This document shows positions 16,710 to 24,920 of a stretch of 64,000 bases of DNA, one piece after another. The notes beneath the pieces are model-generated. The model was not told the origin of the DNA. It did not search any database and saw nothing but the letters and a program-made list of their open reading frames with translations. The stretch covers positions 94,536 to 158,535 of the forward strand of contig CAAFUR010000012.1 in NCBI GenBank assembly GCA_900766245.1, in the 5' to 3' direction. This stretch comes from Veillonellaceae bacterium (GTDB lineage Bacteria; Bacillota; Negativicutes; Veillonellales; Veillonellaceae). The position numbers and the translations under genes were made by a program. The first letter of the stretch is position 1; each line of letters opens with the position of its first letter.

Positions 16710-18890
16710 ATGAAAGTAGCAATTATTGGTGGTGGCCTAACGGGCTTATCTGCAGCGTATTATATGGGCAAAGCATTTCCTAACTGGGACATTCATGTCC
16801 TAGAATCTTCGAATCGTTGGGGTGGAAAGGTACAAACAAAACGTCGCGATGGCTATGTGGTAGAAGTGGGTCCTGATTCGTATTTAGCTAGAAAAACATC
16901 TATGACAGATTTGGTACAGGAATTGGGATTAGGTGATACTTTGGTACGTAATGCTACGGGAGAATCCTATATTTATCATCAAGGTCAAATGAAGACTATC
17001 CCTGGAGGATCCATCATTGGCATCCCTACAGAATTTCTTCCTTTTGCTATGTCTAGCTTATTGAGTTGGTCTGGTAAATTACGAGCTGGATTAGATATTT
17101 TTAAGAAACCATATCCAGGAAACGAGGATATGAGTATCGATGCCTTTTTTCGGTATCATTTAGGGGACGAACTAGTCAATTTATTAATTGAACCTCTCTT
17201 ATCAGGTATCTACGGTGGAGACTTAAAACGCTTAAGTTTACTGGGAACCTTTCCAGAATTTCGTCAATTAGAACAAAAGCATGGAAACTTGGTCAAAGGT
17301 ATGATGGCTATGCAAGGTATGCGCAAACAATCTGGGGCGGCTACTGAAGGACAATTTGCCCAATTAACGGGAGGTTTAGAATCATTAGTAGATGCTCTTG
17401 TGGAACAAATGCCAAAGAACGTTTCTTTGCACACATCGACTGAGGTGCTAGAGGCATCATACACAGATAAGCTCTATACAGTGCAAACACAAAACGGTAC
17501 AGACTCCTACGATCGTCTTGTGATCACTACGCCACCTAAAGCCTATGAAAAATTTTTTGTGGGAGATGAAAAATTTGAAGACTTGCGGCATATGGAACAA
17601 TCTTCTTGTGCCATTGTCATTATGAGTTTGCCGAAGTCAGCTTTTACAAAACCATTGCAAGGCACAGGCTTTGTCATCACTCGCAGCACAGAGACACCAT
17701 TGACGGCATGTACTTACATTTCTAGTAAGTGGCCACAAACGACACCACAAGACAAGGTGGTATTACGCGTCTTTTTAGGGAAGCCTACAGACTCTACGGT
17801 AGATACGCACAGTGAAGAAGAACTGTGTGAATTGGCGCTTTCAGAAATACGAAATATATTGAAGTTTACAGGAAATCCAGAATGGATAGAAGTGGTACGG
17901 TTACAAAAAAGTATGCCCCAATATGAAGTGGGCCACAAAGAACGAGTGGCAACCCTCATGGACCATGCCCAAGAACACTATCCGGGATTGGCATTAATTG
18001 GAACTCCATTTAAAGGGGTCGGCATGCCAGATGGCATCAAACAAGCCTATGAATTGGTAGAAGCATGGAAAGAAGAAACTAAGGAGGTAGTTCCTATGGA
18101 TACACATACAGAATCTGTTCATGCAGGTGCAACACCTATGCATGGACATACTACAGGACTAGAAAAAGTACCTGAAACATACGAAGGTTGGTTTAGCTTA
18201 CACGCTAATTATTCCATCAATTTTGAAAAATGGAGAAGCTGGTCTGCTGAGCAACAAATTGAAGCATTGCAATCTTTCAAAGCATTTATTGGAAATTTAG
18301 AAACAGCTCATGAGGCCCATACAAGTAGCTATGCTATGTACCAAATCAATGGTCACAAGGGAGATATTATGTTTTGGTTCTTGCAACCAAGCTTGCAAGA
18401 TTTGAACGAAGTAGAATTGACACTAAAAAAATTACCAATCTTTAGTGTATTACAGCCAGAATCTTCTTTTGTATCTGTGATTGAAGTAAGCAATTATGTG
18501 AAATCTCCGAAAGACCATCCAAAGATACAAGCTCGGTTATATCCAAAAATTCCTAGATTGGCGTGTATGTGCTTTTATCCTATGGCGAAGCAACGTAATC
18601 TGACAGATAATTGGTATATGCTAGATCGTCAAAGTCGCGGTAGCATGATGCGTTCTCATGGTCAAATTGGCAAAAAATATGAGGATACGATCAAAGAGTT
18701 TACGACGGGTGCGTTTGGAATGGATGATTGGGAATGGGGTATTACATTGATGAGTGATGATCCAATTCAGTTCAAAAAAATCGTCAATGAAATGCGGTTT
18801 GATGAAGTAAGTGCTCGTTTTGGTATCTTTGGACCATTTACGATTGGCACGATTCTGGATATGGATGGTATAGACCATTTATTTTCCTAA
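16710..18890 (+). CDS. Fusion of coproporphyrinogen III oxidase (CgoX/HemY) and coproheme decarboxylase (ChdC/HemQ)
   Basis: One 726-residue ORF joins two consecutive steps of the coproporphyrin-dependent heme pathway. Residues 1-460 form a complete HemY-type flavoprotein with FAD motif GGGLTG (7-12) and C-terminal FAD motif GTPFKGVGMPDGIKQA (431-446). A linker of about 25 residues (about 462-487) is His/Thr-rich. Residues 488-726 form a complete chlorite-dismutase-fold HemQ with catalytic Tyr623 in CFYPM and proximal heme His650 in RSHGQIGKKY. The normal HemY length (about 460) ends exactly where HemQ begins. A perfect AAGGAGG and an in-frame ATG at 18096 could also yield free HemQ of 264 residues. 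It is the last gene before a terminator. CgoX classically uses O2 and ChdC H2O2, which is odd if the host is anaerobic. Confidence 0.93.
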   Translation: MKVAIIGGGLTGLSAAYYMGKAFPNWDIHVLESSNRWGGKVQTKRRDGYVVEVGPDSYLARKTSMTDLVQELGLGDTLVRNATGESYIYHQGQMKTIPGGSIIGIPTEFLPFAMSSLLSWSGKLRAGLDIFKKPYPGNEDMSIDAFFRYHLGDELVNLLIEPLLSGIYGGDLKRLSLLGTFPEFRQLEQKHGNLVKGMMAMQGMRKQSGAATEGQFAQLTGGLESLVDALVEQMPKNVSLHTSTEVLEASYTDKLYTVQTQNGTDSYDRLVITTPPKAYEKFFVGDEKFEDLRHMEQSSCAIVIMSLPKSAFTKPLQGTGFVITRSTETPLTACTYISSKWPQTTPQDKVVLRVFLGKPTDSTVDTHSEEELCELALSEIRNILKFTGNPEWIEVVRLQKSMPQYEVGHKERVATLMDHAQEHYPGLALIGTPFKGVGMPDGIKQAYELVEAWKEETKEVVPMDTHTESVHAGATPMHGHTTGLEKVPETYEGWFSLHANYSINFEKWRSWSAEQQIEALQSFKAFIGNLETAHEAHTSSYAMYQINGHKGDIMFWFLQPSLQDLNEVELTLKKLPIFSVLQPESSFVSVIEVSNYVKSPKDHPKIQARLYPKIPRLACMCFYPMAKQRNLTDNWYMLDRQSRGSMMRSHGQIGKKYEDTIKEFTTGAFGMDDWEWGITLMSDDPIQFKKIVNEMRFDEVSARFGIFGPFTIGTILDMDGIDHLFS
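18081..18098 (+). promoter_or_regulatory. Internal ribosome binding site and start codon for a free HemQ domain
   Basis: AAGGAGG (18081-18087), 8-base spacer and ATG (18096-18098), in frame at residue 463 of the fusion. Product from this start would be 264 residues, the usual size of stand-alone HemQ. Confidence 0.6.
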
Positions 18891-18936
18891 TGTATCAATA
18901 AGACTCTAAACGTATAAAGAAATAGAAATGAAGTTG

Positions 18937-18991
18937 CGACAGGTTTACATACTAGCACTATGCTAGATTGTATGACCTGTCGTGATTTTTT
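18937..18991 (+). terminator. Terminator after the heme gene cluster
   Basis: CGACAGGT (18937-18944) pairs with ACCTGTCG (18975-18982), with additional inner pairing (ACATAC/GTAT and TAGCA/TGCTA). Six T follow at 18986-18991. Confidence 0.88.
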
Positions 18992-19125
18992 AGGGCCTTC
19001 GCCAATGTGGTAGCTGCGCATCTAAGAGTCGTAGTTAACATCTATGGTTGTGTCATCTTTTGTATCATTTAGATAGAACTGTTTGTATCTTAGTGGTACT
19101 TATGCAGTAGTTATGTGTGGTTATA

Positions 19126-19134
19126 TGGTATAAT
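19126..19134 (+). promoter_or_regulatory. Extended -10 promoter of the HAD/rapZ/glmR/whiA operon
   Basis: TGG followed by TATAAT (19129-19134) with no convincing -35. The same TGGTATAAT element occurs at 40332 and 50511. Confidence 0.6.
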
Positions 19135-19160
19135 GAAAGATATGATAAAGGAGTGATGTC

Positions 19161-19952
19161 ATGAAATTGTTAGCTATAGACTTAGATGATACGCTGTTAC
19201 GTGATGATAATACCGTGTCTGATTATACAAAAGCAGTGCTAAAAAAAGCACAGGACAAGGGAATTGAGGTACTCATTGCCACAGGCCGTATGCACCAAAC
19301 GGCATATCCCGTAGCACATCGTTTAGGCTTAGGTGATGTACCGATGGTACTGTATTCTGGCGGAGTTATCCAACGTGTGGAAAGCAAGGAACTTATTTGG
19401 GAACGAGCTATTCCACCAGAGGTAGCACGTAAAGTATTAGCCATCGCAAAAGAGCATAATATCTATATTCAATCCTATATTGATGACGAATTATTGGTAC
19501 ACAGTGAAACAGAGTTTTCTCGTCTCTATGAAGAGATTACAGGTGCTAAGGCTATGTATGTAGGAGATGCGATCTATGAACCTCAAAAAGGGACAAACAA
19601 ACTATTAGTGGTGGAAGAACCTGAACGTATGGCAGAGGTGATTGCTATTCTTTCCAAAGAAGTAGGCGATATGGTTGATTTAGTTCGGTCTAAGGTAAAT
19701 TTTTTAGAAATCGTAGCACCTCACGTGTCTAAAGGGGAAGCCTTGGCTTTCATGGGCGAACGATTGGGCATCGGTTTAACAGATATGGTATCCTTTGGCA
19801 ATTCAGAAAATGATATTTCTATGTTACAAGTAACAGGCCATTCCGTGGCAGTAGGGAATGCAGAGGAACATGTGAAGACAATTGCCAAAGAAGTATGCGA
19901 CACAAATGAAAAAGATGGTGTCGCTAAATGGATTGAAGCGAATGTATTATAA
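19161..19952 (+). CDS. Cof-type HAD-IIB family phosphatase
   Basis: Sugar-phosphate or nucleotide phosphatase of the Cof/YidA class, 263 residues. The nucleophile motif is DLDDTLL (7-13), motif III lysine is in HVSKGEALAFM, and motif IV is SFGNSENDISML. A C2-type cap lies between. The substrate cannot be told. First gene of the run with rapZ, glmR and whiA, 19 bases before rapZ. Confidence 0.9.
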   Translation: MKLLAIDLDDTLLRDDNTVSDYTKAVLKKAQDKGIEVLIATGRMHQTAYPVAHRLGLGDVPMVLYSGGVIQRVESKELIWERAIPPEVARKVLAIAKEHNIYIQSYIDDELLVHSETEFSRLYEEITGAKAMYVGDAIYEPQKGTNKLLVVEEPERMAEVIAILSKEVGDMVDLVRSKVNFLEIVAPHVSKGEALAFMGERLGIGLTDMVSFGNSENDISMLQVTGHSVAVGNAEEHVKTIAKEVCDTNEKDGVAKWIEANVL

Positions 19953-19971
19953 AATTTTGTAGGAGGGCCTC

Positions 19972-20886
19972 ATGGAAGGGTTTCGTTTAATCATTGTGAC
20001 TGGTATGTCCGGAGCAGGTAAAACACAAGTGATGCAAGTCTTGGAAGATATGGGATATTTCTGTATCGACAATATTCCTCCTGTGTTGATTCCTAAGTTT
20101 AGTGAAATTTGTCGTCAAAGTGCAGGCACTAAAGTGAGTCGAGTAGCCTTAGTGGTAGATATCCGCAGTCGTGAATTTTTTGATGATTTAAATAGTGCCT
20201 TAGATGATTTGACGGCTATGAGTGTGCCTTATGAAATTGTGTTCATGGAAGCTAGCGATGATACTTTGATTCGCCGGTATAAAGAAACACGTCGTAGTCA
20301 CCCCTTGGCACCATCAGGTCGTATTAGTACAGGACTGTCACAAGAACGGTCACTCTTGGCAGATGTACGTAGCAAGGCGGATCATATTATCGACACCACA
20401 AACATGAAAACATCTGCCTTGAAATCATTTATGCGTCGTACTTTTAGCCACGTGAAAGAACAAACAGATGGCATGGCTATTACAGTGGTAAGTTTTGGGT
20501 TTAAATTTGGCATGCCTAATGATGCAGATATGGTATGGGATGTGCGATTTTTGCCGAACCCATACTACATTCCTGAATATCGTCATAAATCGGGGCGCGT
20601 ACCAGTGGTAAAAGAGTATATTCACTCCTTTGAAGTAACTGATGAATTTAAAAAGCATTTCTTTACTACACTAGATTTCCTTGTACCAAACTATGAACAA
20701 GAGGGGAAAAGTCAATTTGTGGTAGCTGTAGGCTGTACAGGCGGTATGCATCGTAGCGTAGCAATGGCAGAGGCATTATATGCACATTTGAAAGAAAAAG
20801 GCTGTAATGTTTCCGTGGAACATCGTGATATGATGCGTAATCATGTAGAAGAAGATGTGAATCCACGTTCTAGATTAGATCTATAA
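19972..20886 (+). CDS. rapZ: RapZ / YvcJ family nucleotide-binding protein
   Basis: P-loop protein of 304 residues with Walker A GMSGAGKT (11-18) and the family motif MGYFCIDNIPP (29-39). The C-terminal domain contains GCTGGMHRSV. In Proteobacteria RapZ controls GlmS through small RNAs; in Firmicutes YvcJ affects competence. The rapZ-glmR-whiA order is the classic Gram-positive arrangement. AGGAGG precedes the ATG. Confidence 0.94.
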   Translation: MEGFRLIIVTGMSGAGKTQVMQVLEDMGYFCIDNIPPVLIPKFSEICRQSAGTKVSRVALVVDIRSREFFDDLNSALDDLTAMSVPYEIVFMEASDDTLIRRYKETRRSHPLAPSGRISTGLSQERSLLADVRSKADHIIDTTNMKTSALKSFMRRTFSHVKEQTDGMAITVVSFGFKFGMPNDADMVWDVRFLPNPYYIPEYRHKSGRVPVVKEYIHSFEVTDEFKKHFFTTLDFLVPNYEQEGKSQFVVAVGCTGGMHRSVAMAEALYAHLKEKGCNVSVEHRDMMRNHVEEDVNPRSRLDL

Positions 20887-20899
20887 AGAAAGGAGTGGG

Positions 20900-22273
20900 A
20901 TGATTTCTTCGTCTCTCAAGCCTATGAAATATAATAATTGGATGCGCTGGTTTGCGCCAGGTATTAATATTAAGCGGTGGCTATTCCTATTTTCTTTAGG
21001 CACGATTTGGCTGGTAGTAGGTGTCCTTATGATGATGAACTACCAGTGGATTAGCAACTTTGAAGATATTTTCTTAGAATTTTTATTTCATCTCACAGGC
21101 TCCTATAACTATACGGTCATAGCCAGTCTTGGCTTGGCTGGTATTGTGGCGGGTATAGTGGCTATGTTGTGGGGGATACGTAAGCTCATTCAGACCATTG
21201 TGAATGCGATTTTGCCAAATACAGAAGATGGTGTGAGTGATTATATTTTTGAAAAAATTCGCTTAGGACAAGGACCAAAAATCGTAGTGATTGGTGGTGG
21301 AACAGGATTGTCTATGCTATTGCGGGGGCTAAAAAGTAAAACCACGAACTTAACCGCTATTGTTACAGTAGCAGACGATGGAGGTTCTTCTGGGCGTTTG
21401 CGGGAAGACTTTCAGATGATTGCTCCTGGAGATTTGCGAAACTGTTTAGTAGCATTAGCAGAAAAAGAAGGCCTCATGGAAGAACTATTCCAGTATCGAT
21501 TTACTAAAGGAGCAGAATTATCGGGCCATAGTTTTGGGAATTTGTTCTTAACAGCTATGACCCAAGTGCTGAAAGATGATGTGGAAAAAGCCTTAGAAGC
21601 CTCTAGCAAGATCTTGCGAGTTCGAGGACGCGTTATTCCATCATCTACAGAAGAAATCAAATTGATTGCAAAATTGGCGGATGGCACCATCGTAGAAGGA
21701 GAAAGTAATATCCCTAATGCGGGTAAGCCAATTGCGAAGGTCTATACGGAGCCACATAGACCATCTCCTGTAGGAGCTGCCTTGCAAGCCATTGATGAAG
21801 CCGATGCCATCATTTTAGGTCCGGGCAGTTTATATACTTCGGTAATGCCGAACCTATTGATTGATAAGGTAGCAGATCACATTGCTAACTCTAAAGCGGC
21901 TAAGATTTATATTTGCAATGTGATGACGCAGCCAGGTGAAACAGATGAGTATACTGTGTCTGACCATGTGAAGGCCATTGAAGCACATAGTGAGGTGGGA
22001 ATTATCGATACAGTCCTTGTGAATGATAACAGAATCCAAGATGCTACATTAGAACATTATAAACAAGCGGGGCAAGAACCAGTAGACGTAGATATGGATG
22101 TGTTGCAATCGATGGGGATTCGGACAGTTCGTGCAAATCTTGTAGATAGTCAAGATAAAGCAGTTCACAATTCAGAACGGTTAGCGAAGGTGGTCATGGA
22201 TGTTGTCTATGCTTTGCAGACCGATATTGAACCACACATTTTAGAATATTACTTACAGCGAGAAGATCATTAA
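20900..22273 (+). CDS. glmR: GlmR (YvcK) family protein with N-terminal membrane anchor
   Basis: UDP-GlcNAc-binding regulator of carbon flow into the cell envelope. The CofD-like core starts near IVVIGGGTGLSMLLRG (128-143) and includes TVADDGGSSGRLRE. At 457 residues it is about 125 longer than the Bacillus protein (about 320). The extra N-terminus carries two likely transmembrane segments (about 27-47 and 72-92), so this form is probably held at the inner membrane. It lies 13 bases after rapZ. Confidence 0.92.
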   Translation: MISSSLKPMKYNNWMRWFAPGINIKRWLFLFSLGTIWLVVGVLMMMNYQWISNFEDIFLEFLFHLTGSYNYTVIASLGLAGIVAGIVAMLWGIRKLIQTIVNAILPNTEDGVSDYIFEKIRLGQGPKIVVIGGGTGLSMLLRGLKSKTTNLTAIVTVADDGGSSGRLREDFQMIAPGDLRNCLVALAEKEGLMEELFQYRFTKGAELSGHSFGNLFLTAMTQVLKDDVEKALEASSKILRVRGRVIPSSTEEIKLIAKLADGTIVEGESNIPNAGKPIAKVYTEPHRPSPVGAALQAIDEADAIILGPGSLYTSVMPNLLIDKVADHIANSKAAKIYICNVMTQPGETDEYTVSDHVKAIEAHSEVGIIDTVLVNDNRIQDATLEHYKQAGQEPVDVDMDVLQSMGIRTVRANLVDSQDKAVHNSERLAKVVMDVVYALQTDIEPHILEYYLQREDH

Positions 22274-22332
22274 GCATGAAAGTAGAGCCTCTAGAGGCTC
22301 TATTTTCTAATAGAAATAGTAAAGGAGAGGCT

Positions 22333-23286
22333 ATGTCATTTGCAGAGGATGTAAAAAATGAATTGTGCCAATTTAAAACAGAAGATGCGTGGGCATCCAA
22401 GGTAGAGGCCTCTTGTTTATTACGGATGGGAGGGTCCATTTTACTAGGTATGCAAGGACGCGTAGGGGTGCGTTTGGTTACGGCTAATAATGCCGTGGCT
22501 AGAAGGGTACTAGGAATCATCAAAGAACAGTATGATTTACCTACGTCTGTATTAGTGCGTAAAGGGTTAAACTTACGTAAGAAAAATATGTATACCTTAA
22601 CGGTAGAACCTACAGAGCCAAGCCGTCTTGCCTTAGAAGATTTGCAATTATGGCCTGTAGATGCTATGATTCCTGATGCATGGCTAAAAGATATGGAGTC
22701 TAGACGTGCCTTTTTGAGAGGCGCCTTTCTTGGTTGCGGCTCTGTGAATAAACCACAAAGTGATTACCATTTAGAGTTTATGACAACGAAAGAAAATTTT
22801 GCGGATCAGATTATTCGTGTTTTAAAAATGTTTCGTCTCAATGCGCGGAAGGTAGAGCGGAAAGAAGAATTTGTAGTGTATTTAAAAGAAGGTGATGCGG
22901 TGACGTCATGTTTACAAATTATGGGAGCTCAATCAGCACTGATGAATTTTGAAAATGTACGTATTATGAAAGATGTACGCAATACTATAAATCGTCAAGT
23001 AAATTGTGAAACAGCAAATTTACAAAAAACGGTAAATGCAGCGGTGCGTCAATTAGATGCGATCCGTATTATTGATAAGCATCAAGGCTTAGATTCCTTG
23101 CCAATTCGTCTTTATGAGGCAGCTATGTTGCGACAAGAATTTCCAGATGGGAGTTTGCAAGAATTGGTAGATGCTTATGAAACAAAATATAAACGGGAAT
23201 TGACAAAATCTGGCATTGGACATCGTTTGCGTAAATTAGAGGCCATTGCCTTGCAGTGGGAGCCGGATGGACTTACGATAGAATAG
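22333..23286 (+). CDS. whiA: WhiA family DNA-binding protein
   Basis: DNA-binding protein with a degenerate LAGLIDADG homing-endonuclease-like domain and a C-terminal helix-turn-helix, linked to division and chromosome segregation in Gram-positive bacteria. It is 317 residues. Motifs include SFAEDVKNEL at the start, RRAFLRGAFLGCGSVN in the middle, and a C-terminal HTH around PDGSLQELVDAYETKYKRELTKSG. ATG 22333 is chosen because GGAGAGG (22324-22330) precedes it and homologues begin at MSF; an upstream in-frame ATG at 22276 would add 19 residues. Confidence 0.94.
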   Translation: MSFAEDVKNELCQFKTEDAWASKVEASCLLRMGGSILLGMQGRVGVRLVTANNAVARRVLGIIKEQYDLPTSVLVRKGLNLRKKNMYTLTVEPTEPSRLALEDLQLWPVDAMIPDAWLKDMESRRAFLRGAFLGCGSVNKPQSDYHLEFMTTKENFADQIIRVLKMFRLNARKVERKEEFVVYLKEGDAVTSCLQIMGAQSALMNFENVRIMKDVRNTINRQVNCETANLQKTVNAAVRQLDAIRIIDKHQGLDSLPIRLYEAAMLRQEFPDGSLQELVDAYETKYKRELTKSGIGHRLRKLEAIALQWEPDGLTIE

Positions 23287-23293
23287 AGGAACT

Positions 23294-24631
23294 ATGAAAT
23301 TAATGAACAAAGTACAATGGAAACGGTGGTTACTAGGTAGTGTATTAGCTTTATTGGGGTTGGGTACTACTTATGGACAAGCACCAAAGACTGTCAATAT
23401 TGATGACTATACATTTACGCCCTTAGCGGTGAAAACTGTGAAAGAAATGGATACATTGTTGTTGTCAGATAGTCCTGAATATGTAAAAGAGCCTGGAATT
23501 GTTGCAGCAGGTACACTACATGGAAAAAGTCGTATTTACTTTTATCATGTCAATGAAGGAACAGAACCGATGAAAGTAGGTATTTTATTGGAAAATAAGG
23601 GGAATGCCCCAGCATTCGTAGAGATTGAACGAGCTATTTATGCAAAGCCGAGTCCAGACTATTTTAAAGTAGGACGAGAGCTTTCTAAAAAAGAAATGGC
23701 TACGGAACAATTAGATTTAGGAAATTGGGCACAAGAAGGAGTTAATATTCCTGTTCGTTCTAAAGTGACAAAAAAAGAAATTAAACAACAAAAAGAGAGA
23801 CTTGTTCAATCTCGAAAAATAAAGTTAAAGCAAGTGGAAGAAGAAATCAAAAAAGATACTACATCACGAACTATTTCTTTAGTATCACAAGATACCGATG
23901 CGAAGGAATTTGTATTACGACCTGGGGAAGTACGTCCTATTTTTACTGAGTTGGAAAAAGTCCTGATGAAGCAAGATGATTTATTTAGCGGTATCGTCGA
24001 TCTTTCAACTTCGGAACCTGTCTATGCCTCTGTGGCAGTGATGGAACCTAAATCAACAGTTACCTATGGTTTACCGTTGCTACCAATTCATCCTATGGAT
24101 GATGTAGAGTTGCGTGGTACCTATGAAGGCATGCGTCGATTCCATGTGGTGGAACCGCAGTTTAATAGTGAGGCAGGTCCAGCTAGTTTTGAAATTGCGA
24201 ATGATAGAGAAGATGCCTTTATTAATGGTGTTGACGAGACTAGTAATAATAAGTTGGTAAAAAACAAAGGAAATTATGGTATTTCTAATATATATGTGTT
24301 ACACACAGAAGGAAACACTCCCTATGCCTTGTATTTTAATCCATTAGGTGGCGCTTTTAGTGGCACATTCAGGATTACATCTTCTAAAGGTGTACGCACC
24401 TATGATGTGCCTGTAAAAGGTCCCTACTTAGGGCATCAAACGATTTATGACACACAGTTGCTAGATGTATTTGATAGACCAGAAGATTTGCTAGTAGAAT
24501 ACATGTCACCAGGAGCGTCTAACTTACCAGTTAGATTTTTGTTGATTCCTCAAATTGCAAAGGAAATAAAAAACGATAGTACATCATCGGAGTATGTAAC
24601 GAACCTAGTGAATAAAATTTTGGGAAAATAA
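23294..24631 (+). CDS. Unknown exported protein
   Basis: I do not recognise this protein. It has 445 residues and a clear Sec signal peptide (KRWLLGSVLALLGLGTTYGQA, cleavage probably near residue 31), so it should be periplasmic or outer-membrane-associated. The mature part is beta-rich, with a lysine-rich segment around 165-195 that looks helical (KKEIKQQKERL...KLKQVEEEIKK). No Cys, lipobox or obvious metal motif was found. It follows whiA by 7 bases and is followed by an AT-rich gap and the AraC regulator. Its place beside the TonB/HutW block may be coincidental. Confidence 0.7.
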   Translation: MKLMNKVQWKRWLLGSVLALLGLGTTYGQAPKTVNIDDYTFTPLAVKTVKEMDTLLLSDSPEYVKEPGIVAAGTLHGKSRIYFYHVNEGTEPMKVGILLENKGNAPAFVEIERAIYAKPSPDYFKVGRELSKKEMATEQLDLGNWAQEGVNIPVRSKVTKKEIKQQKERLVQSRKIKLKQVEEEIKKDTTSRTISLVSQDTDAKEFVLRPGEVRPIFTELEKVLMKQDDLFSGIVDLSTSEPVYASVAVMEPKSTVTYGLPLLPIHPMDDVELRGTYEGMRRFHVVEPQFNSEAGPASFEIANDREDAFINGVDETSNNKLVKNKGNYGISNIYVLHTEGNTPYALYFNPLGGAFSGTFRITSSKGVRTYDVPVKGPYLGHQTIYDTQLLDVFDRPEDLLVEYMSPGASNLPVRFLLIPQIAKEIKNDSTSSEYVTNLVNKILGK

Positions 24632-24783
24632 TCAAAAACTAGTTAATACAATCTAAAAAGACATGGTATAGAATTAGTAAGGATTTATAATTTTATACAA
24701 AATTAGTATAGATATTATCGAAAACTATGCGAATTGAAATTTTGCTGTATATTTTAAAATAATCTAAAACGACAAATTTTATA

Positions 24784-24834
24784 TTGACAATCGTTGCCAA
24801 CTATACATATAATGAGTATTAGAAATGATACTCA
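24784..24834 (+). promoter_or_regulatory. Promoter and inverted-repeat operator of the AraC-type regulator gene
   Basis: -35 TTGACA (24784-24789), 18-base spacer, -10 TATAAT (24808-24813). TGAGTAT (24813-24819) and ATACTCA (24828-24834) form a perfect inverted repeat over the expected start of transcription, a likely operator for autoregulation or an iron regulator. Confidence 0.75.
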
Positions 24835-24866
24835 GATTAAAGTAGGCGATGTAATTCGGCAAAGAG

Positions 24867-24908
24867 GCCCATTTGTTAGTCGTATGAGACAACAAGTGGG
24901 CTTTTTTT
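24867..24908 (+). terminator. Leader terminator/attenuator between promoter and AraC-type gene
   Basis: GCCCATTTGTT (24867-24877) pairs with AACAAGTGGGC (24891-24901) over 11 pairs with one G-U. Seven T follow, then AAAGGAGG and the ATG at 24921. Confidence 0.75.
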
Positions 24909-24920
24909 GAAAGGAGGAAC

